From Pseudohoeflea suaedae (GTDB lineage: Bacteria; Pseudomonadota; Alphaproteobacteria; Rhizobiales; Rhizobiaceae), in assembly GCF_004354915.1 (NCBI RefSeq), contig NZ_SMSI01000002.1, positions 496,001-560,000 of the forward strand: DNA of 64,000 nt. Direction: 5' to 3'. A program made the translations under genes and the position numbers. The notes under the pieces were generated by a model that saw only the letters and a list, made by a program, of their open reading frames with translations, did not search any database and was not told where the DNA came from. Shown in pieces: positions 29,961 through 41,235 of the stretch (position 1 is the first letter of the stretch; every line of letters begins with the position of its first letter).

Positions 29961-30671
29961 ATGCGTTCAGGTGTGATTGCACAGAAGATTGGGATGACCC
30001 GGGTCTATAACGACGCCGGCGAGCACGTCCCGGTCACTGTCCTAAAGATGGACAACTGCCAGGTCGTCGCCCAGCGGACCGAGGAAAAGAACGGCTACAC
30101 CGCCGTTCAGCTCGGCGCTGGCGTTGCCAAGGTGAAGAACACGTCCAAGGCCATGCGTGGCCATTTCTCGATCGCCAAGGTCGAGCCGAAGGCGAAGATG
30201 GTCGAATTCCGCGTGTCGGAAGACAACATGATCGACGTCGGCGCCGAGCTGACTGCTGAGCACTTCGTCGCCGGCCAGCTGGTCGACGTTTCCGGTATCA
30301 CCCAGGGTAAGGGTTTTGCCGGTGCCATGAAGCGTCACGGCTTCGGTGGTCTTCGCGCCACCCACGGCGTGTCGATCTCGCACCGTTCGCACGGCTCCAC
30401 CGGTTCCAACCAGGATCCGGGCAAGGTCTGGAAGGGCAAGAAGATGGCTGGTCACATGGGCCAGACCAAGGTGACCACCCAGAACCTCGAAGTCGTCTCG
30501 ACCGATGCCGACCGTGGCCTCATCCTCATCAAGGGTGCGGTACCGGGCTCGAAGGGTGCCTGGATCGTCGTTCGCGACGCCATCAAGTCCGACATCCCGT
30601 CCGAGGCGCCGCGTCCGGCGGGCCTGCGCAACGGTGCTGCTCAAGAAGCTTCGAATGAGGGAGCCGAATAA
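29961..30671 (+). CDS. rplC: 50S ribosomal protein L3
   Basis: A 236-residue L3, longer than E. coli (209) because of an Ala/Glu-rich C-terminal extension of about 25 residues. The loop that reaches the peptidyl-transferase centre contains [18 protein letters not shown], including the glutamine methylated by PrmB in other bacteria. L3 is an early assembly protein of the large subunit. Its stop shares one base with the rplD start. Confidence 0.98.
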   Translation: MRSGVIAQKIGMTRVYNDAGEHVPVTVLKMDNCQVVAQRTEEKNGYTAVQLGAGVAKVKNTSKAMRGHFSIAKVEPKAKMVEFRVSEDNMIDVGAELTAEHFVAGQLVDVSGITQGKGFAGAMKRHGFGGLRATHGVSISHRSHGSTGSNQDPGKVWKGKKMAGHMGQTKVTTQNLEVVSTDADRGLILIKGAVPGSKGAWIVVRDAIKSDIPSEAPRPAGLRNGAAQEASNEGAE

Positions 30672-31291
30672 TGGATCTCACCGTCACCACTCTGGAAGGC
30701 AAGGACGCCGGGAAGATTTCCCTTTCCGACGATCTCTTCGGCCTCGAGCCGCGGCAGGATCTGCTGCAGCGCGTCGTTCGCTGGCAGCTCGCTAAGCGCC
30801 AGCAGGGCACCCACAAGTCGCTCGGCCGTGCGGAAGTCTCCCGCACCGGTGCGAAGATGTACCGCCAGAAGGGTACGGGCCGCGCCCGTCACTCCTCGGC
30901 TCGTGCACCGCAGTTCCGCGGCGGCGGCAAGGCTCACGGCCCGGTCGTTCGCAGCCACGCCCACGATCTTCCCAAGAAGGTCCGTGCGCTCGGCCTGCGT
31001 CATGCGCTCTCGGTCAAGGCCAAGGGTTCCGACCTGATCGTCGTCGACAGCCTGTCTGCCAACGACGCCAAGACCAAGGCGCTGATCGCGTCGCTCGGCA
31101 AGCTCGGCATCACCAATGCCCTGTTCATCGGCGGCAACGAGCTTGACAGCAACTTCCGCCTGGCAGCCAAGAACATCCCGAACGTGGACGTTCTTCCGGT
31201 TCAGGGCATCAACGTTTACGACATCCTGCGCCGCGGCAAGCTGGTCTTGTCGAAGGACGCCATCGCGGCCCTGGAGGAGCGCTTCAAATGA
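30671..31291 (+). CDS. rplD: 50S ribosomal protein L4
   Basis: A 206-residue L4. The extended loop lining the exit tunnel contains [20 protein letters not shown], and the C-terminal alpha/beta domain includes [11 protein letters not shown]4 represses the S10 operon in gamma-proteobacteria, but that leader is not evident here. It overlaps rplC by one base and rplW by four (ATGA). Confidence 0.98.
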   Translation: MDLTVTTLEGKDAGKISLSDDLFGLEPRQDLLQRVVRWQLAKRQQGTHKSLGRAEVSRTGAKMYRQKGTGRARHSSARAPQFRGGGKAHGPVVRSHAHDLPKKVRALGLRHALSVKAKGSDLIVVDSLSANDAKTKALIASLGKLGITNALFIGGNELDSNFRLAAKNIPNVDVLPVQGINVYDILRRGKLVLSKDAIAALEERFK

Positions 31292-31581
31292 CCGATCTTC
31301 GCCACTATGACGTGATCGTCTCGCCGGCGATCACAGAAAAGTCGACCCTGGCTTCCGAACAGAACCAGGTCGTCTTCAACGTCACCCGCACTGCCACCAA
31401 GCCGGAAATCAAGGCTGCAGTGGAAGCGCTCTTCGGCGTTAAGGTCACTGCCGTGAACACGCTGCTGCGCAAGGGCAAGGTCAAGCGCTTCCGCGGTCAC
31501 ATCGGCAAGCAGAGCGATGTCAAGAAGGCGTATGTGACGCTGGCCGACGGCCAGTCGATCGACGTCTCCACCGGCCTGTAA
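31288..31581 (+). CDS. rplW: 50S ribosomal protein L23
   Basis: A 97-residue L23. The start [19 protein letters not shown] and the FEV-like core followed by [20 protein letters not shown] are typical. L23 sits at the tunnel exit and docks trigger factor and the signal recognition particle. It overlaps rplD by four bases and precedes rplB by 36. Confidence 0.97.
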   Translation: MTDLRHYDVIVSPAITEKSTLASEQNQVVFNVTRTATKPEIKAAVEALFGVKVTAVNTLLRKGKVKRFRGHIGKQSDVKKAYVTLADGQSIDVSTGL

Positions 31582-31617
31582 GGTCGGGCGAAACAGCCCC
31601 GAAAAGGGAACGGAAAG

Positions 31618-32454
31618 ATGGCACTCAAGAAATACAACCCGACGACGCCGAGCCAGCGCCAGCTGGTCATCGTCGACCGCTCCGCCCTCTACAAGGGCAA
31701 GCCGGTCAAGAGCCTGACCGAGGGTCTGTCGCGCAAGGGCGGTCGTAACAACACCGGTCGTATCACGGCCCGCCGCATCGGTGGCGGTCACAAGAAGACC
31801 TACCGTATCGTCGACTTCAAGCGTCGCAAGTTCGACGTCGAAGGCACGATCGAGCGTCTGGAATACGATCCGAACCGCACCGCCTACATCGCGCTCGTCA
31901 CCTATACCGATGGTGAGCAGGCCTACATCCTGGCGCCGCAGCGTATCGCAGCCGGCGACAAGGTGATTTCGTCTGCAGGTGCTGTCGACGTGAAGCCGGG
32001 CAACACGATGCCGCTGCAGTTCATGCCGGTCGGTACCATCGTGCACAACATCGAGATGAAGCCTGCGAAGGGCGGCCAGATCGCCCGTTCGGCCGGCGCC
32101 TACGCGCAGCTCGTCGGTCGCGACAACGGCATGGCGACGCTTCGTCTCAATTCGGGTGAACAGCGCCTGGTTCAGGGCTCCTGCCTTGCAACCGTCGGTG
32201 CCGTGTCGAACCCGGATCACCTGAACATCAACGACGGCAAGGCAGGCCGGACCCGTTGGCGCGGCAAGCGCCCGGCAGTTCGCGGTGTCGCCATGAACCC
32301 GGTCGACCACCCGCATGGTGGTGGTGAAGGCCGGACTTCGGGCGGTCGTCACCCGGTATCCCCCTGGGGCAAGCCGACCAAGGGTAAGCGTACCCGTTCG
32401 AACAAGTCGACGGATCGCTTCATCATGCGGTCGCGCCACCAGCGCAAGAAGTAA
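31618..32454 (+). CDS. rplB: 50S ribosomal protein L2
   Basis: A 278-residue L2 (E. coli 273), with the OB-fold and SH3-like domains and the peptidyl-transferase-proximal motif [17 protein letters not shown], whose conserved histidine is present. The N-terminal part has [20 protein letters not shown]-type sequence. L2 is required for subunit association and catalysis. It follows AACGGAAAG and is 14 bases before rpsS. Confidence 0.98.
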   Translation: MALKKYNPTTPSQRQLVIVDRSALYKGKPVKSLTEGLSRKGGRNNTGRITARRIGGGHKKTYRIVDFKRRKFDVEGTIERLEYDPNRTAYIALVTYTDGEQAYILAPQRIAAGDKVISSAGAVDVKPGNTMPLQFMPVGTIVHNIEMKPAKGGQIARSAGAYAQLVGRDNGMATLRLNSGEQRLVQGSCLATVGAVSNPDHLNINDGKAGRTRWRGKRPAVRGVAMNPVDHPHGGGEGRTSGGRHPVSPWGKPTKGKRTRSNKSTDRFIMRSRHQRKK

Positions 32455-32468
32455 GAGAGGACGTCTAA

Positions 32469-32747
32469 ATGGCTCGTTCGGTTTGGAAAGGTCCGTTTGT
32501 TGACGGTTATCTTCTCAAGAAGGCAGAGAAGGTCCGTGAAGGCGGCCGCAATGAAGTGATCAAGACGTGGAGCCGCCGCTCCACCATTCTGCCGCAGTTC
32601 GTCGGTCTGACCTTCGGCGTCTACAACGGCAACAAGCATATCCCGGTCTCCGTGACCGAGGACATGGTCGGCCAGAAGCTCGGTGAATACTCCCCGACCC
32701 GTACCTATTACGGTCACGGTGCCGACAAGAAAGCGAAGAGGAAGTAA
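32469..32747 (+). CDS. rpsS: 30S ribosomal protein S19
   Basis: A 92-residue S19, the same length as in E. coli. [15 protein letters not shown] at the N-terminus and the signature [17 protein letters not shown] are present. It contacts S13 at the top of the 30S head. Only two bases separate it from rplV. Confidence 0.98.
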   Translation: MARSVWKGPFVDGYLLKKAEKVREGGRNEVIKTWSRRSTILPQFVGLTFGVYNGNKHIPVSVTEDMVGQKLGEYSPTRTYYGHGADKKAKRK

Positions 32748-32749
32748 CG

Positions 32750-33139
32750 ATGGGCAAGGCAAAAACTCCGCGCCGGCTCAAGGACAACGAAGCGCAGGCG
32801 GTTGCACGCACCATTCGCGTCAGCCCGCAGAAGCTCAACCTCGTCGCCGCTCTCATCCGTGGCAAGAAGGTTGACCGTGCTCTCGCTGACCTGGAATTTT
32901 CGCGCAAGCGGATCGCCGGTACCGTTCGCAAGACCCTTGAATCTGCGATCGCAAACGCCGAGAACAACCACGACCTCGATGTTGATTCGCTGATCGTCGC
33001 CGAGGCCTATGTCGGCAAGTCGATCGTGATGAAGCGTTTCCACGCTCGTGGCCGCGGTCGCGCATCGCGCATCGAAAAGCCGTTCTCGCATCTGACGATC
33101 GTCGTGCGCGAAGTCGAAGAGCAAGGGGAGGCTGCATAA
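32750..33139 (+). CDS. rplV: 50S ribosomal protein L22
   Basis: A 129-residue L22, longer than E. coli (110) at both ends. The globular part contains [18 protein letters not shown], and the beta-hairpin that lines the exit tunnel is the [20 protein letters not shown] region, a known site of macrolide-resistance changes. Its last base is the first base of rpsC. Confidence 0.97.
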   Translation: MGKAKTPRRLKDNEAQAVARTIRVSPQKLNLVAALIRGKKVDRALADLEFSRKRIAGTVRKTLESAIANAENNHDLDVDSLIVAEAYVGKSIVMKRFHARGRGRASRIEKPFSHLTIVVREVEEQGEAA

Positions 33140-33843
33140 TGGGCCAGAAAATCAATCCGATCGGCTTCCGCCTCGGCGTCAACCGTACCTGGGACAGCCG
33201 CTGGTTTGCCGACAACGCCGAATATGGCGAACTGCTGCACGAAGACCTGAAGATCCGTTCCTACCTCAACAAGGAACTCAAGCAGGCCGGCGTGTCGAAG
33301 ATCGTCATCGAGCGTCCGCACAAGAAGTGCCGCGTGACCATTCACGCCGCCCGTCCTGGCCTGATCATCGGCAAGAAGGGCGCGGACATCGAAAAGCTGC
33401 GCCGCAAGCTGCAGGAAATGACCCGCTCGGAAACGCACCTCAACATCGTTGAAGTGCGCAAGCCGGAAATCGACGCGACGCTCGTCGCCCAGTCGATCGC
33501 CCAGCAGCTCGAGCGTCGTATCGCATTCCGTCGCGCCATGAAGCGCGCCGTTCAGTCCGCCATGCGCCTCGGCGCGGAAGGCATCCGCATCACCTGCGGC
33601 GGTCGTCTCGGCGGTGCTGAAATCGCCCGTACCGAATGGTACCGTGAAGGCCGCGTGCCGCTTCATACGCTTCGTGCCGATATCGACTACGGCACAGCCG
33701 AAGCACACACCGCTTACGGTATCTGCGGCGTGAAGGTCTGGATCTTCAAGGGCGAGATCCTCGAGCATGATCCCATGGCTTCCGAGCGCCGCGCCACCGA
33801 GGGCGATGCGCAGGGCGGAAACCGCCGGCGCGAAAACGCCTGA
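33139..33843 (+). CDS. rpsC: 30S ribosomal protein S3
   Basis: A 234-residue S3. The N-terminus [20 protein letters not shown] is followed by a KH domain with [14 protein letters not shown] (GxxG loop present) and the C-terminal domain with [28 protein letters not shown]-type sequence in part. It forms part of the mRNA entry tunnel and helicase. It overlaps rplV by one base. Confidence 0.98.
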   Translation: MGQKINPIGFRLGVNRTWDSRWFADNAEYGELLHEDLKIRSYLNKELKQAGVSKIVIERPHKKCRVTIHAARPGLIIGKKGADIEKLRRKLQEMTRSETHLNIVEVRKPEIDATLVAQSIAQQLERRIAFRRAMKRAVQSAMRLGAEGIRITCGGRLGGAEIARTEWYREGRVPLHTLRADIDYGTAEAHTAYGICGVKVWIFKGEILEHDPMASERRATEGDAQGGNRRRENA

Positions 33844-33874
33844 GGCCGGGCTACGTAATTCGGAGAATTGAACA

Positions 33875-34288
33875 ATGTTGCAGCCAAAGCGTACGAAGTA
33901 CCGCAAGCAGTTCAAGGGTCGTATCAAGGGTGTCGCCAAGGGCGGCAGTGACTTGAACTTCGGCTCCTACGGACTGAAGGCGCAGGAGCCCGAGCGCGTC
34001 ACCGCACGCCAGATCGAGGCTGCCCGCCGTGCCATCACCCGTCACATGAAGCGTGCCGGTCGTGTATGGATCCGCATCTTCCCGGATCTTCCGGTCACCT
34101 CGAAGCCGACCGAAGTCCGCATGGGTAAAGGTAAGGGTTCGGTCGATTACTGGGCAGCTCGCGTCAAGCCGGGCCGCATCATGTTCGAGATCGATGGCGT
34201 GAACGAAGAAATCGCCCGCGAAGCCCTGCGCCTCGGCGCGGCCAAGCTTCCGATCAAGACCCGCTTCGTGCAGCGTATTGCCGAGTAA
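33875..34288 (+). CDS. rplP: 50S ribosomal protein L16
   Basis: A 137-residue L16. It starts [16 protein letters not shown] and contains the arginine region [16 protein letters not shown] and [11 protein letters not shown], as expected for the protein that organises the A-site part of the peptidyl-transferase centre. It lies 31 bases after rpsC and 10 before rpmC. Confidence 0.98.
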   Translation: MLQPKRTKYRKQFKGRIKGVAKGGSDLNFGSYGLKAQEPERVTARQIEAARRAITRHMKRAGRVWIRIFPDLPVTSKPTEVRMGKGKGSVDYWAARVKPGRIMFEIDGVNEEIAREALRLGAAKLPIKTRFVQRIAE

Positions 34289-34298
34289 GGAAATCATC

Positions 34299-34499
34299 AT
34301 GAAAGCCACAGACGCACATACGATGACCGTCGATCAGCTCTCCGATGAACTCGCGAAGCTGAAGAAAGAACAGTTCAACCTGCGTTTCCAGAAGGCCACC
34401 GGCCAGCTGGAAAAGACGTCGCGCGTGAAGGAAGTTCGCCGCGACATCGCACGCATCAAGACGATCTCCCGCCAGAAGGCGGCGGACGCCAAGGCCTGA
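34299..34499 (+). CDS. rpmC: 50S ribosomal protein L29
   Basis: A 66-residue L29, two long helices in a coiled-coil-like hairpin, with [18 protein letters not shown] and the signature [13 protein letters not shown]. It lies next to L23 at the tunnel exit. The ATG at 34299 is preferred over in-frame upstream codons inside rplP because it follows GTAAGGAAATC and gives the family length. Confidence 0.96.
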   Translation: MKATDAHTMTVDQLSDELAKLKKEQFNLRFQKATGQLEKTSRVKEVRRDIARIKTISRQKAADAKA

Positions 34500-34510
34500 G
34501 GAAGAATAAT

Positions 34511-34750
34511 ATGCCAAAACGTATCCTGCAGGGCACTGTCGTTAGCGACAAGAACGACAAGACCGTCGTCGTCCGCGTGGAACGCCGTTTCGCGCACCCC
34601 TTGTTCCAGAAGACCGTTCGCCGGTCGAAGAAGTACAAGGCGCACGACGAAAACAACTCTTACAAGGTTGGTGACCTCGTCTCGATCGAGGAATGCGCGC
34701 CGATCTCCAAGGACAAGCGCTGGACCGTGGTTTCCACTGCCCAGGCATAA
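34511..34750 (+). CDS. rpsQ: 30S ribosomal protein S17
   Basis: A 79-residue S17, an OB-fold primary rRNA-binding protein. It starts [21 protein letters not shown] and has the family signature [17 protein letters not shown]. It closes the S10 operon; the 65 bases to rplN show no clear terminator, so S10 and spc are probably one transcript. Confidence 0.97.
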   Translation: MPKRILQGTVVSDKNDKTVVVRVERRFAHPLFQKTVRRSKKYKAHDENNSYKVGDLVSIEECAPISKDKRWTVVSTAQA

Positions 34751-34815
34751 CAAACAAGCAGTCAACGCGCCGGCGGATAATGTGATCCCCGGCCGGTAGA
34801 AGAAGGCGGTCTGGT

Positions 34816-35184
34816 ATGATTCAGATGCAAACAAACCTCGACGTGGCTGACAATTCAGGCGCCCGTCGTGTCATGTGCATCAAGGTTCTGGGCGGCTCGA
34901 AGCGGAAATATGCTTCCATCGGCGACGTTATCGTCGTTTCGGTCAAGGAAGCCATTCCGCGCGGCCGCGTCAAGAAGGGCGATGTGATGAAGGCGGTGGT
35001 CGTGCGTACGGCCAAGGATATCCGCCGCGCCGACGGCAGTGTGATCCGGTTCGACCGGAATGCAGCCGTCCTGATCGACAACAAGAAAGAGCCCATCGGT
35101 ACCCGTATCTTCGGCCCGGTTCCGCGTGAACTGCGTGGCAAGAGCCACATGAAGATCATCTCGCTGGCTCCCGAAGTGCTTTAA
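34816..35184 (+). CDS. rplN: 50S ribosomal protein L14
   Basis: A 122-residue L14, the first gene of the spc operon. [20 protein letters not shown] at the N-terminus and [14 protein letters not shown] in the middle are diagnostic. It forms an intersubunit bridge with L19. It is 12 bases before rplX. Confidence 0.98.
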   Translation: MIQMQTNLDVADNSGARRVMCIKVLGGSKRKYASIGDVIVVSVKEAIPRGRVKKGDVMKAVVVRTAKDIRRADGSVIRFDRNAAVLIDNKKEPIGTRIFGPVPRELRGKSHMKIISLAPEVL

Positions 35185-35196
35185 AGGATAGGGACG

Positions 35197-35508
35197 ATGC
35201 AAAAGATCCGCAAAGGCGACAAGGTCGTCGTTCTCACGGGCAAGGACAAGGGCCGTACAGGCGAAGTCATTGCCGTCATGCCGAAGGAAGACCGTGCGGT
35301 CGTCCGTGGTATCAACATGGTGCGCCGTCACCAGCGTCAGACACAGACGCAGGAAGCCGGCATCATCAACAAGGAAGCGTCGATCCACCTGTCGAACCTT
35401 GCCATTGCCGACCCCAAGGACGGCAAGCCGACCCGCGTCGGTTTCAAGATGGAAGGCGACAAGAAGGTCCGCGTCGCAAAGCGTTCGGGGGATGTCATCA
35501 ATGGCTGA
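35197..35508 (+). CDS. rplX: 50S ribosomal protein L24
   Basis: A 103-residue L24 with an N-terminal KOW motif, [20 protein letters not shown], and [11 protein letters not shown]. It is an early assembly initiator of the 50S subunit. Its last eight bases overlap the rplE start, suggesting coupled translation. Confidence 0.97.
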   Translation: MQKIRKGDKVVVLTGKDKGRTGEVIAVMPKEDRAVVRGINMVRRHQRQTQTQEAGIINKEASIHLSNLAIADPKDGKPTRVGFKMEGDKKVRVAKRSGDVING

Positions 35509-36058
35509 CACCAAGTATGAACCGCGGTTGAAGAAGGTCTATGTCGAGAGCATCCGCAAGGCGCTCCAGGACCAGTTCAACTACTCCAACGAAATGCAGA
35601 TCCCGCGCCTCGAGAAGATCGTTCTCAACATGGGCGTCGGCGAATCGACTGCAGATTCGAAGAAGCCTGCCGTTGCCGCCGAAGATCTGGCAGCGATCGC
35701 CGGTCAGCGCCCGGTCATCACCCATGCGCGCAATTCGATCGCCGGCTTCAAGCTGCGTGAGAACATGCCGATCGGTGCGAAGGTGACCCTTCGCGGTGCC
35801 CGCATGTTTGAATTCATGGATCGCCTGGTCAACATCGCGCTGCCGCGCGTTCGCGACTTCCGCGGCCTGAACCCCAAGAGCTTTGACGGCCGTGGCAACT
35901 TCGCCATGGGCATCAAGGAACACATCGTCTTCCCCGAGATCAACTACGACAAGGTCGATCAGATGTGGGGTATGGACATCATCGTTTGTACGACGGCCAA
36001 GACCGACGACGAAGCCCGGGCGCTCTTGAAGGCGTTCAACTTCCCGTTCCGTCAGTAA
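35501..36058 (+). CDS. rplE: 50S ribosomal protein L5
   Basis: A 185-residue L5. The signature region IVLNMGVGE and the P-site tRNA-contacting [19 protein letters not shown] are present. L5 binds 5S rRNA with L18 and L25. The ATG at 35501 overlaps rplX by eight bases and follows GGGGGATGTC; the frame is open further upstream only as out-of-frame rplX coding. Confidence 0.98.
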   Translation: MADTKYEPRLKKVYVESIRKALQDQFNYSNEMQIPRLEKIVLNMGVGESTADSKKPAVAAEDLAAIAGQRPVITHARNSIAGFKLRENMPIGAKVTLRGARMFEFMDRLVNIALPRVRDFRGLNPKSFDGRGNFAMGIKEHIVFPEINYDKVDQMWGMDIIVCTTAKTDDEARALLKAFNFPFRQ

Positions 36059-36090
36059 CCGTTACGGCATTCGTAGAGAGGAAAACCGAT

Positions 36091-36396
36091 ATGGCGAAAG
36101 TCAGCGCCACTGAGAAGAACAAGCGCCGCCGCGAAATGACCGCCCGCGACGCCGGCAAGCGCGCCGCGCTCAAGGCGATCATCAAGGACCGCGAGACGCC
36201 GATTGAAGAACGTTTCCGCGCCACGCTGAAGCTGGCCGAAATGCCCCGCAATGGCTCGAAGACCCGCATTCGCAACCGTTGCGAAGTGACCGGCCGTCCG
36301 CGCGCCTATTATCGCAAGCTGAAAATGTCGCGTATTGCACTGCGCGAACTCGGCTCGCTCGGCAAGGTGCCGGGCCTGCTCAAGTCGAGCTGGTAA
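36091..36396 (+). CDS. rpsN: 30S ribosomal protein S14 (zinc-independent type)
   Basis: A 101-residue S14 of the long form. It lacks the CxxC-x-CxxC zinc ribbon of the short paralogue; only one cysteine ([20 protein letters not shown]) is seen. It starts behind AGAGAGGAAAACCG, 32 bases after rplE. No second rpsN is present in the window. Confidence 0.97.
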   Translation: MAKVSATEKNKRRREMTARDAGKRAALKAIIKDRETPIEERFRATLKLAEMPRNGSKTRIRNRCEVTGRPRAYYRKLKMSRIALRELGSLGKVPGLLKSSW

Positions 36397-36408
36397 GGAG
36401 ACGCGAAA

Positions 36409-36807
36409 ATGGCAATGTCTGATCCGCTGGGCGATATGCTCACCCGTATCCGCAACGGCATCTCCCGTCGCAAGGATTCGGTCTCGACGCCGGCCTCGAA
36501 GCTTCGTGCCCGCGTTCTCGACGTGCTGCAGGCCGAAGGCTACATCCGTGGTTACTCGGAAGTGTCCTTCGACAACGGCAAGTCGGAAATCAACATCGAG
36601 CTGAAGTATCACGAAGGCGCTCCGGTCATTCGCGAAATCGCGCGTGTCTCGAAGCCCGGCCGTCGCGTCTATGTCTCGGTCAAGTCCATTCCGCAGGTCG
36701 CCAATGGTCTCGGCATCACCATCCTTTCGACTCCGAAGGGTGTGCTGGCCGATCATCAGGCGCGCGAGCAGAATGTTGGTGGCGAGGTTCTCTGCTCGAT
36801 CTTCTGA
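36409..36807 (+). CDS. rpsH: 30S ribosomal protein S8
   Basis: A 132-residue S8 starting [18 protein letters not shown]. The C-terminal rRNA-binding signature [17 protein letters not shown] followed by [11 protein letters not shown] is complete. In E. coli S8 represses the spc operon by binding near rplE; no such site was identified here. Confidence 0.98.
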   Translation: MAMSDPLGDMLTRIRNGISRRKDSVSTPASKLRARVLDVLQAEGYIRGYSEVSFDNGKSEINIELKYHEGAPVIREIARVSKPGRRVYVSVKSIPQVANGLGITILSTPKGVLADHQAREQNVGGEVLCSIF

Positions 36808-36846
36808 TCGTGCAGGACCTCCAACTCGAACAGACAGGTTTGAACA

Positions 36847-37380
36847 ATGTCTCGTATCGGCAAGAAGCCCATTCCGGTTCCCCAGGGTGTGACCGCGACC
36901 GTTGACGGCCAGAAGGTCGTCGCCAAGGGTCCCAAGGGTGAACTCTCCTTCGTCGCCAACGACGAAGTGACCGTCAAGCTCGAGGACAACGCAGTCGTGG
37001 TGTCCCCGATCGATCAGTCCAAGGACGCACGCTCCAAGTGGGGCATGTCGCGCACCATGGTCGAGAACATCTTCACCGGCGTGAAGGACGGTTTCGAACG
37101 CAAGCTCGAAATCAACGGCGTCGGTTATCGTGCGGCCATGCAGGGCAAGAACCTGCAGTTGGCTCTTGGCTTTAGCCACGATGTGGTTTATCAGCCGCCG
37201 GAAGGCGTCGCCATCACATGCCCGAAGCCGACTGAAATCGTTCTGACCGGCATCGACAAGCAGGTGCTTGGCCAGGCGGCCGCGCAGATCCGCGAATACC
37301 GTCCGCCGGAGCCCTACAAGGGCAAGGGCGTGAAGTATGCCGAAGAGCGGATCATCCGCAAAGAAGGCAAGAAGAAGTAA
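36847..37380 (+). CDS. rplF: 50S ribosomal protein L6
   Basis: A 177-residue L6, the same length as in E. coli, with its two duplicated domains. It begins [15 protein letters not shown], and the C-terminal signature [14 protein letters not shown] near the sarcin-ricin loop contact is intact. It is 12 bases before rplR. Confidence 0.98.
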   Translation: MSRIGKKPIPVPQGVTATVDGQKVVAKGPKGELSFVANDEVTVKLEDNAVVVSPIDQSKDARSKWGMSRTMVENIFTGVKDGFERKLEINGVGYRAAMQGKNLQLALGFSHDVVYQPPEGVAITCPKPTEIVLTGIDKQVLGQAAAQIREYRPPEPYKGKGVKYAEERIIRKEGKKK

Positions 37381-37392
37381 GGAAGACGCGAC

Positions 37393-37755
37393 ATGGCTAC
37401 GAAAAAAGAAGCGCTTACGCGTCGCGCCGCTCGTGTGCGCCGCCAGCTCAAGAAGGTGGCGAACGGCCGTCCGCGGCTTTCCGTTCACCGTTCCTCGAAG
37501 AACATCTACGTCCAGGTCATCGACGATGCCGAAGGCCGGACGCTGGCTGCCGCTTCGACCCTCGATGCGGATATCCGCGGCAAGCTGAAGACCGGAGCGG
37601 ACGTTGCTGCCGCCGAGGCCGTCGGCAAGCTGATTGCGGAACGCGCAACCAAGGCAGGCGTCACCGAAGTGGTCTTCGACCGCGGCGCCTTCATCTATCA
37701 CGGCCGAGTCAAGGCCCTCGCCGATGCTGCCCGTGAAGGCGGCCTCACTTTCTAA
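37393..37755 (+). CDS. rplR: 50S ribosomal protein L18
   Basis: A 120-residue L18, a 5S rRNA-binding protein. The basic N-terminus ([20 protein letters not shown]) and [20 protein letters not shown] at the C-terminus are typical. It is 43 bases before rpsE. Confidence 0.97.
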   Translation: MATKKEALTRRAARVRRQLKKVANGRPRLSVHRSSKNIYVQVIDDAEGRTLAAASTLDADIRGKLKTGADVAAAEAVGKLIAERATKAGVTEVVFDRGAFIYHGRVKALADAAREGGLTF

Positions 37756-37798
37756 AACAACAGCCGATTGATTCCGGAAAAGAAAAAGGAAAAGGACA

Positions 37799-38359
37799 AT
37801 GGCAAGAGAAGGACGCCGCGAAAACCGCGGCCGTGACGAAGAGCGCGACAGCGAATTCGTCGACAAGCTCGTCCACATCAACCGCGTCGCGAAGGTCGTC
37901 AAGGGCGGTCGCCGCTTCGGTTTCGCAGCACTCGTCGTTGTCGGCGACCAGAAGGGCCGCGTTGGCTTCGGTCACGGCAAGGCACGTGAAGTGCCGGAAG
38001 CGATCCGCAAGGCCACTGAAGCCGCCAAGCGCGACATGATCTTCGTTCCGCTGCGCTCGGGCCGGACCCTGCACCATGACGTGCATGGCCGTCACGGCGC
38101 CGGCAAGGTTCTTCTCCGTTCGGCCAAGCCTGGTACCGGTATCATCGCCGGTGGTCCGATGCGTGCAGTGTTCGAAACGCTCGGCATGCATGACGTCGTC
38201 GCCAAGTCGACCGGCTCGTCCAACCCCTACAACATGGTGCGCGCCACCTTCGATGCTCTGAAGAACCAGATGCACCCGAAGGACATCGCCGCTCAGCGCG
38301 GGCTGAAATACGCCACCCTGCAAGAGCGCCGTGCCCACGTTGTCGGCAACGAAGACTAA
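37799..38359 (+). CDS. rpsE: 30S ribosomal protein S5
   Basis: A 186-residue S5, longer than E. coli (167) mainly at the C-terminus. The N-terminal double-stranded RNA-binding domain includes [20 protein letters not shown], the spectinomycin-contact loop, in wild-type form. The C-terminal domain holds [20 protein letters not shown]. It is important for decoding accuracy. Confidence 0.98.
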   Translation: MAREGRRENRGRDEERDSEFVDKLVHINRVAKVVKGGRRFGFAALVVVGDQKGRVGFGHGKAREVPEAIRKATEAAKRDMIFVPLRSGRTLHHDVHGRHGAGKVLLRSAKPGTGIIAGGPMRAVFETLGMHDVVAKSTGSSNPYNMVRATFDALKNQMHPKDIAAQRGLKYATLQERRAHVVGNED

Positions 38360-38397
38360 TCCGGGCATCTCGCCTGACTTTTTGAGGAGCCTGTCCA

Positions 38398-38598
38398 ATG
38401 GCTGATACCAAAAAAGGCAAGACGGTCACTGTCGAACAGATCGGCAGCCCGATCCGTCGCCCGGGCGTTCAACGTGCTACGTTGATCGGCTTGGGGCTGA
38501 ACAAATTGCACCGTGTCCGCACGCTCGAGGATACGCCGTCCGTGCGCGGCATGATCCGTACCGTCGGCCACCTCGTCCGCGTTGTGGACGAGAAGTGA
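38398..38598 (+). CDS. rpmD: 50S ribosomal protein L30
   Basis: A 66-residue L30, with a slightly extended N-terminus compared with E. coli (59). The core [20 protein letters not shown] and [17 protein letters not shown] matches the family. It follows GAGGAGCCTGTCC and precedes rplO by 17 bases. Confidence 0.96.
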   Translation: MADTKKGKTVTVEQIGSPIRRPGVQRATLIGLGLNKLHRVRTLEDTPSVRGMIRTVGHLVRVVDEK

Positions 38599-38615
38599 AT
38601 TCCGGAGTTGCGATC

Positions 38616-39092
38616 ATGAAACTCAACGAAATCAAAGACAACGAAGGCGCTACCAAGTCCCGCAAGCGGGTTGGTCGCGGCATCGGCTCGGGCCTCGGCA
38701 AGACCGGCGGCCGGGGTGTTAAGGGCCAGAAGTCGCGTAGCGGCGTCGCCATCAACGGCTTCGAAGGCGGCCAGATGCCGATCTACCGCCGGCTTCCGAA
38801 GCGCGGCTTCAAGAACATCTTCGCCAGCGACTTCAACGTCGTGTCGCTCGGCCGGATCCAGACCGCCATCGATGCCGGCAAGCTTGACGGCAAGGCAACG
38901 GTCGACGCCGAAGCTCTCAAGGCTGCAGGCGTGATCCGCCGCATCAAGGACGGTGTTCGCGTCGTCGCCGACGGGGAGCTGAAGGCGAAGGTCGCCATCA
39001 AGGTGGCCGGCGCTTCGAAGACCGCCGTCGAGAAGATTGAAAAGGCTGGTGGCTCGATCGAAGTTCTCGCAGCCGCCAAGTCGGCCGAATAA
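38616..39092 (+). CDS. rplO: 50S ribosomal protein L15
   Basis: A 158-residue L15. The glycine-rich basic N-terminal extension ([20 protein letters not shown]) threads into 23S rRNA; the C-terminal globular domain ends [10 protein letters not shown]. The start at 38616 gives the canonical [13 protein letters not shown] good terminator-like hairpin follows 10 bases after the stop. Confidence 0.98.
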   Translation: MKLNEIKDNEGATKSRKRVGRGIGSGLGKTGGRGVKGQKSRSGVAINGFEGGQMPIYRRLPKRGFKNIFASDFNVVSLGRIQTAIDAGKLDGKATVDAEALKAAGVIRRIKDGVRVVADGELKAKVAIKVAGASKTAVEKIEKAGGSIEVLAAAKSAE

Positions 39093-39102
39093 TACGAATA
39101 CC

Positions 39103-39135
39103 AACCGCCCGGTGCTTCACATCGGGCGGTTTTCC
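39103..39135 (+). terminator. terminator/attenuator between rplO and secY
   Basis: AACCGCCCG and CGGGCGGTT form a perfect 9-bp stem with an 11-base loop followed by TTTCC. It may reduce transcription from the ribosomal genes into secY-adk, which are needed in lower amounts. Confidence 0.6.
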
Positions 39136-39290
39136 ACCCATATGGGAGATCGGCCGGCGCAGGTATCGCGCGACATAGGGCCGGGGCAGGGCGGGAACAC
39201 CGTTTGATCGGCACAGGTCTCGTCCGCGACAACAGAATTTGATCCGGCGGAGCCGCTGTTCCAGCCTCCGGTCGGAGCTTGGAGATCTCC

Positions 39291-40631
39291 ATGGCATCAG
39301 CCGCCGAACAGCTCGCAGCGAACCTCAATTTCTCCGCCTTCTCCAAGGCGGAAGACCTCAAGAAGCGCATCTGGTTCACCCTGGGTGCGCTTTTGGTCTA
39401 TCGGCTTGGGACATATATCCCGCTGCCCGGTATCAATCCCGCTGCCTTCGCGCAGGCCTTCCAGGGCCAGGCCGGGGGCATACTCGGCGTCTTCAACATG
39501 TTCTCCGGTGGTGCGGTCGCCCGTATGGCGATCTTTGCGCTCGGGATCATGCCCTATATTTCCGCTTCCATCATCATCCAGCTGATGACGTCGGTCGTAC
39601 CGTCGCTCGAGCAGTTGAAGAAGGAAGGCGAGCAGGGCCGCAAGGTCATCAACCAGTACACGCGCTACGGTACGGTGTTTCTCGCCACGCTGCAGGCCTA
39701 CGGCATCGCCGTGGGGCTCGAGGGCGGCAACAACATCGTGACCGATCCGGGTTGGTTCTTCCGCATTTCCACGGTCCTGACGCTTGTCGGCGGCACCATG
39801 TTCCTGATGTGGCTCGGTGAGCAGATCACCTCGCGCGGTATCGGCAACGGCATTTCGCTGATCATTTTCGCGGGCATCGTGGCCGCACTTCCGAACGCCA
39901 TTGCAGGCACTCTCGAACTCGGCCGTACCGGCGCGCTGTCGACCGGGCTGATCATCGTGGTGGTTCTCGTGGCCGTCGCCTGCATCGCCTTCATCGTGTT
40001 CATCGAACGCGCGCAAAGGCGACTGATCATCCAGTATCCGAAACGCCAGGTCGGATCGCGCATGTTCCAGGGCGACACGTCCCACCTGCCGCTCAAGCTC
40101 AACACTGCCGGTGTCATTCCGCCGATCTTTGCCTCGTCGCTGCTTCTGCTGCCGGCCACGATCGCGGGCTTCTCGAACACCACCGAGCTTCCGGGCTGGG
40201 CGAGCGCGGTGCTTGCGTCGCTTGGACACGGCCAGCCGCTCTACATGCTCTTCTATGCGGGCATGATCGGCTTCTTCGCGTTCTTCTACACCGCGATCGT
40301 TTTCAATCCGAAGGATACGGCGGACAATCTGAAGCAGCATGGCGGCTTCATTCCGGGTATCCGTCCGGGTGAGCGCACCGCTCAGTACATCGACTACGTG
40401 CTGACGCGCATCACCGTGATCGGTGCGATCTATCTCATCCTCGTGTGTCTCTTACCCGAATTTCTAATCGCGCAGACTGGCGTTCCGTTCTATCTGGGTG
40501 GTACGTCGCTGCTGATCGTCGTCAGCGTGACGCTCGATACGGTTGCACAGATACAGGGACATCTGATCGCCCAGCAGTATGAGGGGCTGATCAAGAAGTC
40601 CAAACTCCGGGGAGGAAAACGGGGACGATGA
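39291..40631 (+). CDS. secY: preprotein translocase subunit SecY
   Basis: A 446-residue SecY with the ten-helix pattern. The plug region [12 protein letters not shown], the helix-2 [15 protein letters not shown] motif and the cytoplasmic loop with [16 protein letters not shown] are clear. It forms the translocation channel with SecE and SecG. The ATG at 39291 was chosen because CTTGGAGATC lies just upstream; an in-frame TTG four codons earlier overlaps that ribosome site. It overlaps adk by four bases. Confidence 0.98.
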   Translation: MASAAEQLAANLNFSAFSKAEDLKKRIWFTLGALLVYRLGTYIPLPGINPAAFAQAFQGQAGGILGVFNMFSGGAVARMAIFALGIMPYISASIIIQLMTSVVPSLEQLKKEGEQGRKVINQYTRYGTVFLATLQAYGIAVGLEGGNNIVTDPGWFFRISTVLTLVGGTMFLMWLGEQITSRGIGNGISLIIFAGIVAALPNAIAGTLELGRTGALSTGLIIVVVLVAVACIAFIVFIERAQRRLIIQYPKRQVGSRMFQGDTSHLPLKLNTAGVIPPIFASSLLLLPATIAGFSNTTELPGWASAVLASLGHGQPLYMLFYAGMIGFFAFFYTAIVFNPKDTADNLKQHGGFIPGIRPGERTAQYIDYVLTRITVIGAIYLILVCLLPEFLIAQTGVPFYLGGTSLLIVVSVTLDTVAQIQGHLIAQQYEGLIKKSKLRGGKRGR

Positions 40632-41218
40632 GACTTATTCTTCTGGGTCCGCCGGGGGCGGGCAAGGGCACCCAGGCTCAGCGGCTTGTCGAAAAGCACG
40701 GCATTCCGCAGCTTTCGACCGGCGACATGCTTCGTGCCGCCGTTCAGGCCGAGACCGAAGTGGGATTGAAGGCCAAGGCTGTCATGGATGCGGGCGAGCT
40801 CGTGTCCGACGCCATCGTCAATGCCATCGTTTCCGAGCGAATCGATGCCGAGGACTGCGCGGACGGGTTCATCCTTGATGGCTACCCGCGCACTCTCGCC
40901 CAGGCCGATGCCGTCGCAGAGATGCTTTCCGCCAAGGGAATCAGTCTCGACGTCGTCATCGAACTGGTGGTCGACGACAAGCAGATGGTCGGCCGAATCC
41001 TCAAGCGCGCCGAGGAGGCGCGTGCCGCCGGCCAGCCCGTCCGCAAGGACGACAATGCCGAGGTTTATGACGAGCGTCTGCGGGAATATTACAAGAAGAC
41101 CGCGCCGCTTATCGGTTACTATCATGCCAAGGGCCTTCTCACGGGCGTCGACGGAATGAAGTCGATCGATGAAGTAACCGCCGATATCGAAGCCATCCTG
41201 GCCAAGTATCAGGCTTGA
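40628..41218 (+). CDS. adk: adenylate kinase
   Basis: A 196-residue adenylate kinase that interconverts AMP, ADP and ATP. The P-loop is [11 protein letters not shown] near residue 7 and the AMP-site signature is [14 protein letters not shown]. It is shorter than E. coli (214) because the LID domain is the short form without zinc ligands. The order secY-adk with a four-base overlap is the usual spc operon ending. Confidence 0.97.
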   Translation: MRLILLGPPGAGKGTQAQRLVEKHGIPQLSTGDMLRAAVQAETEVGLKAKAVMDAGELVSDAIVNAIVSERIDAEDCADGFILDGYPRTLAQADAVAEMLSAKGISLDVVIELVVDDKQMVGRILKRAEEARAAGQPVRKDDNAEVYDERLREYYKKTAPLIGYYHAKGLLTGVDGMKSIDEVTADIEAILAKYQA

Positions 41219-41235
41219 ATCGGGGCGCGGGGGAG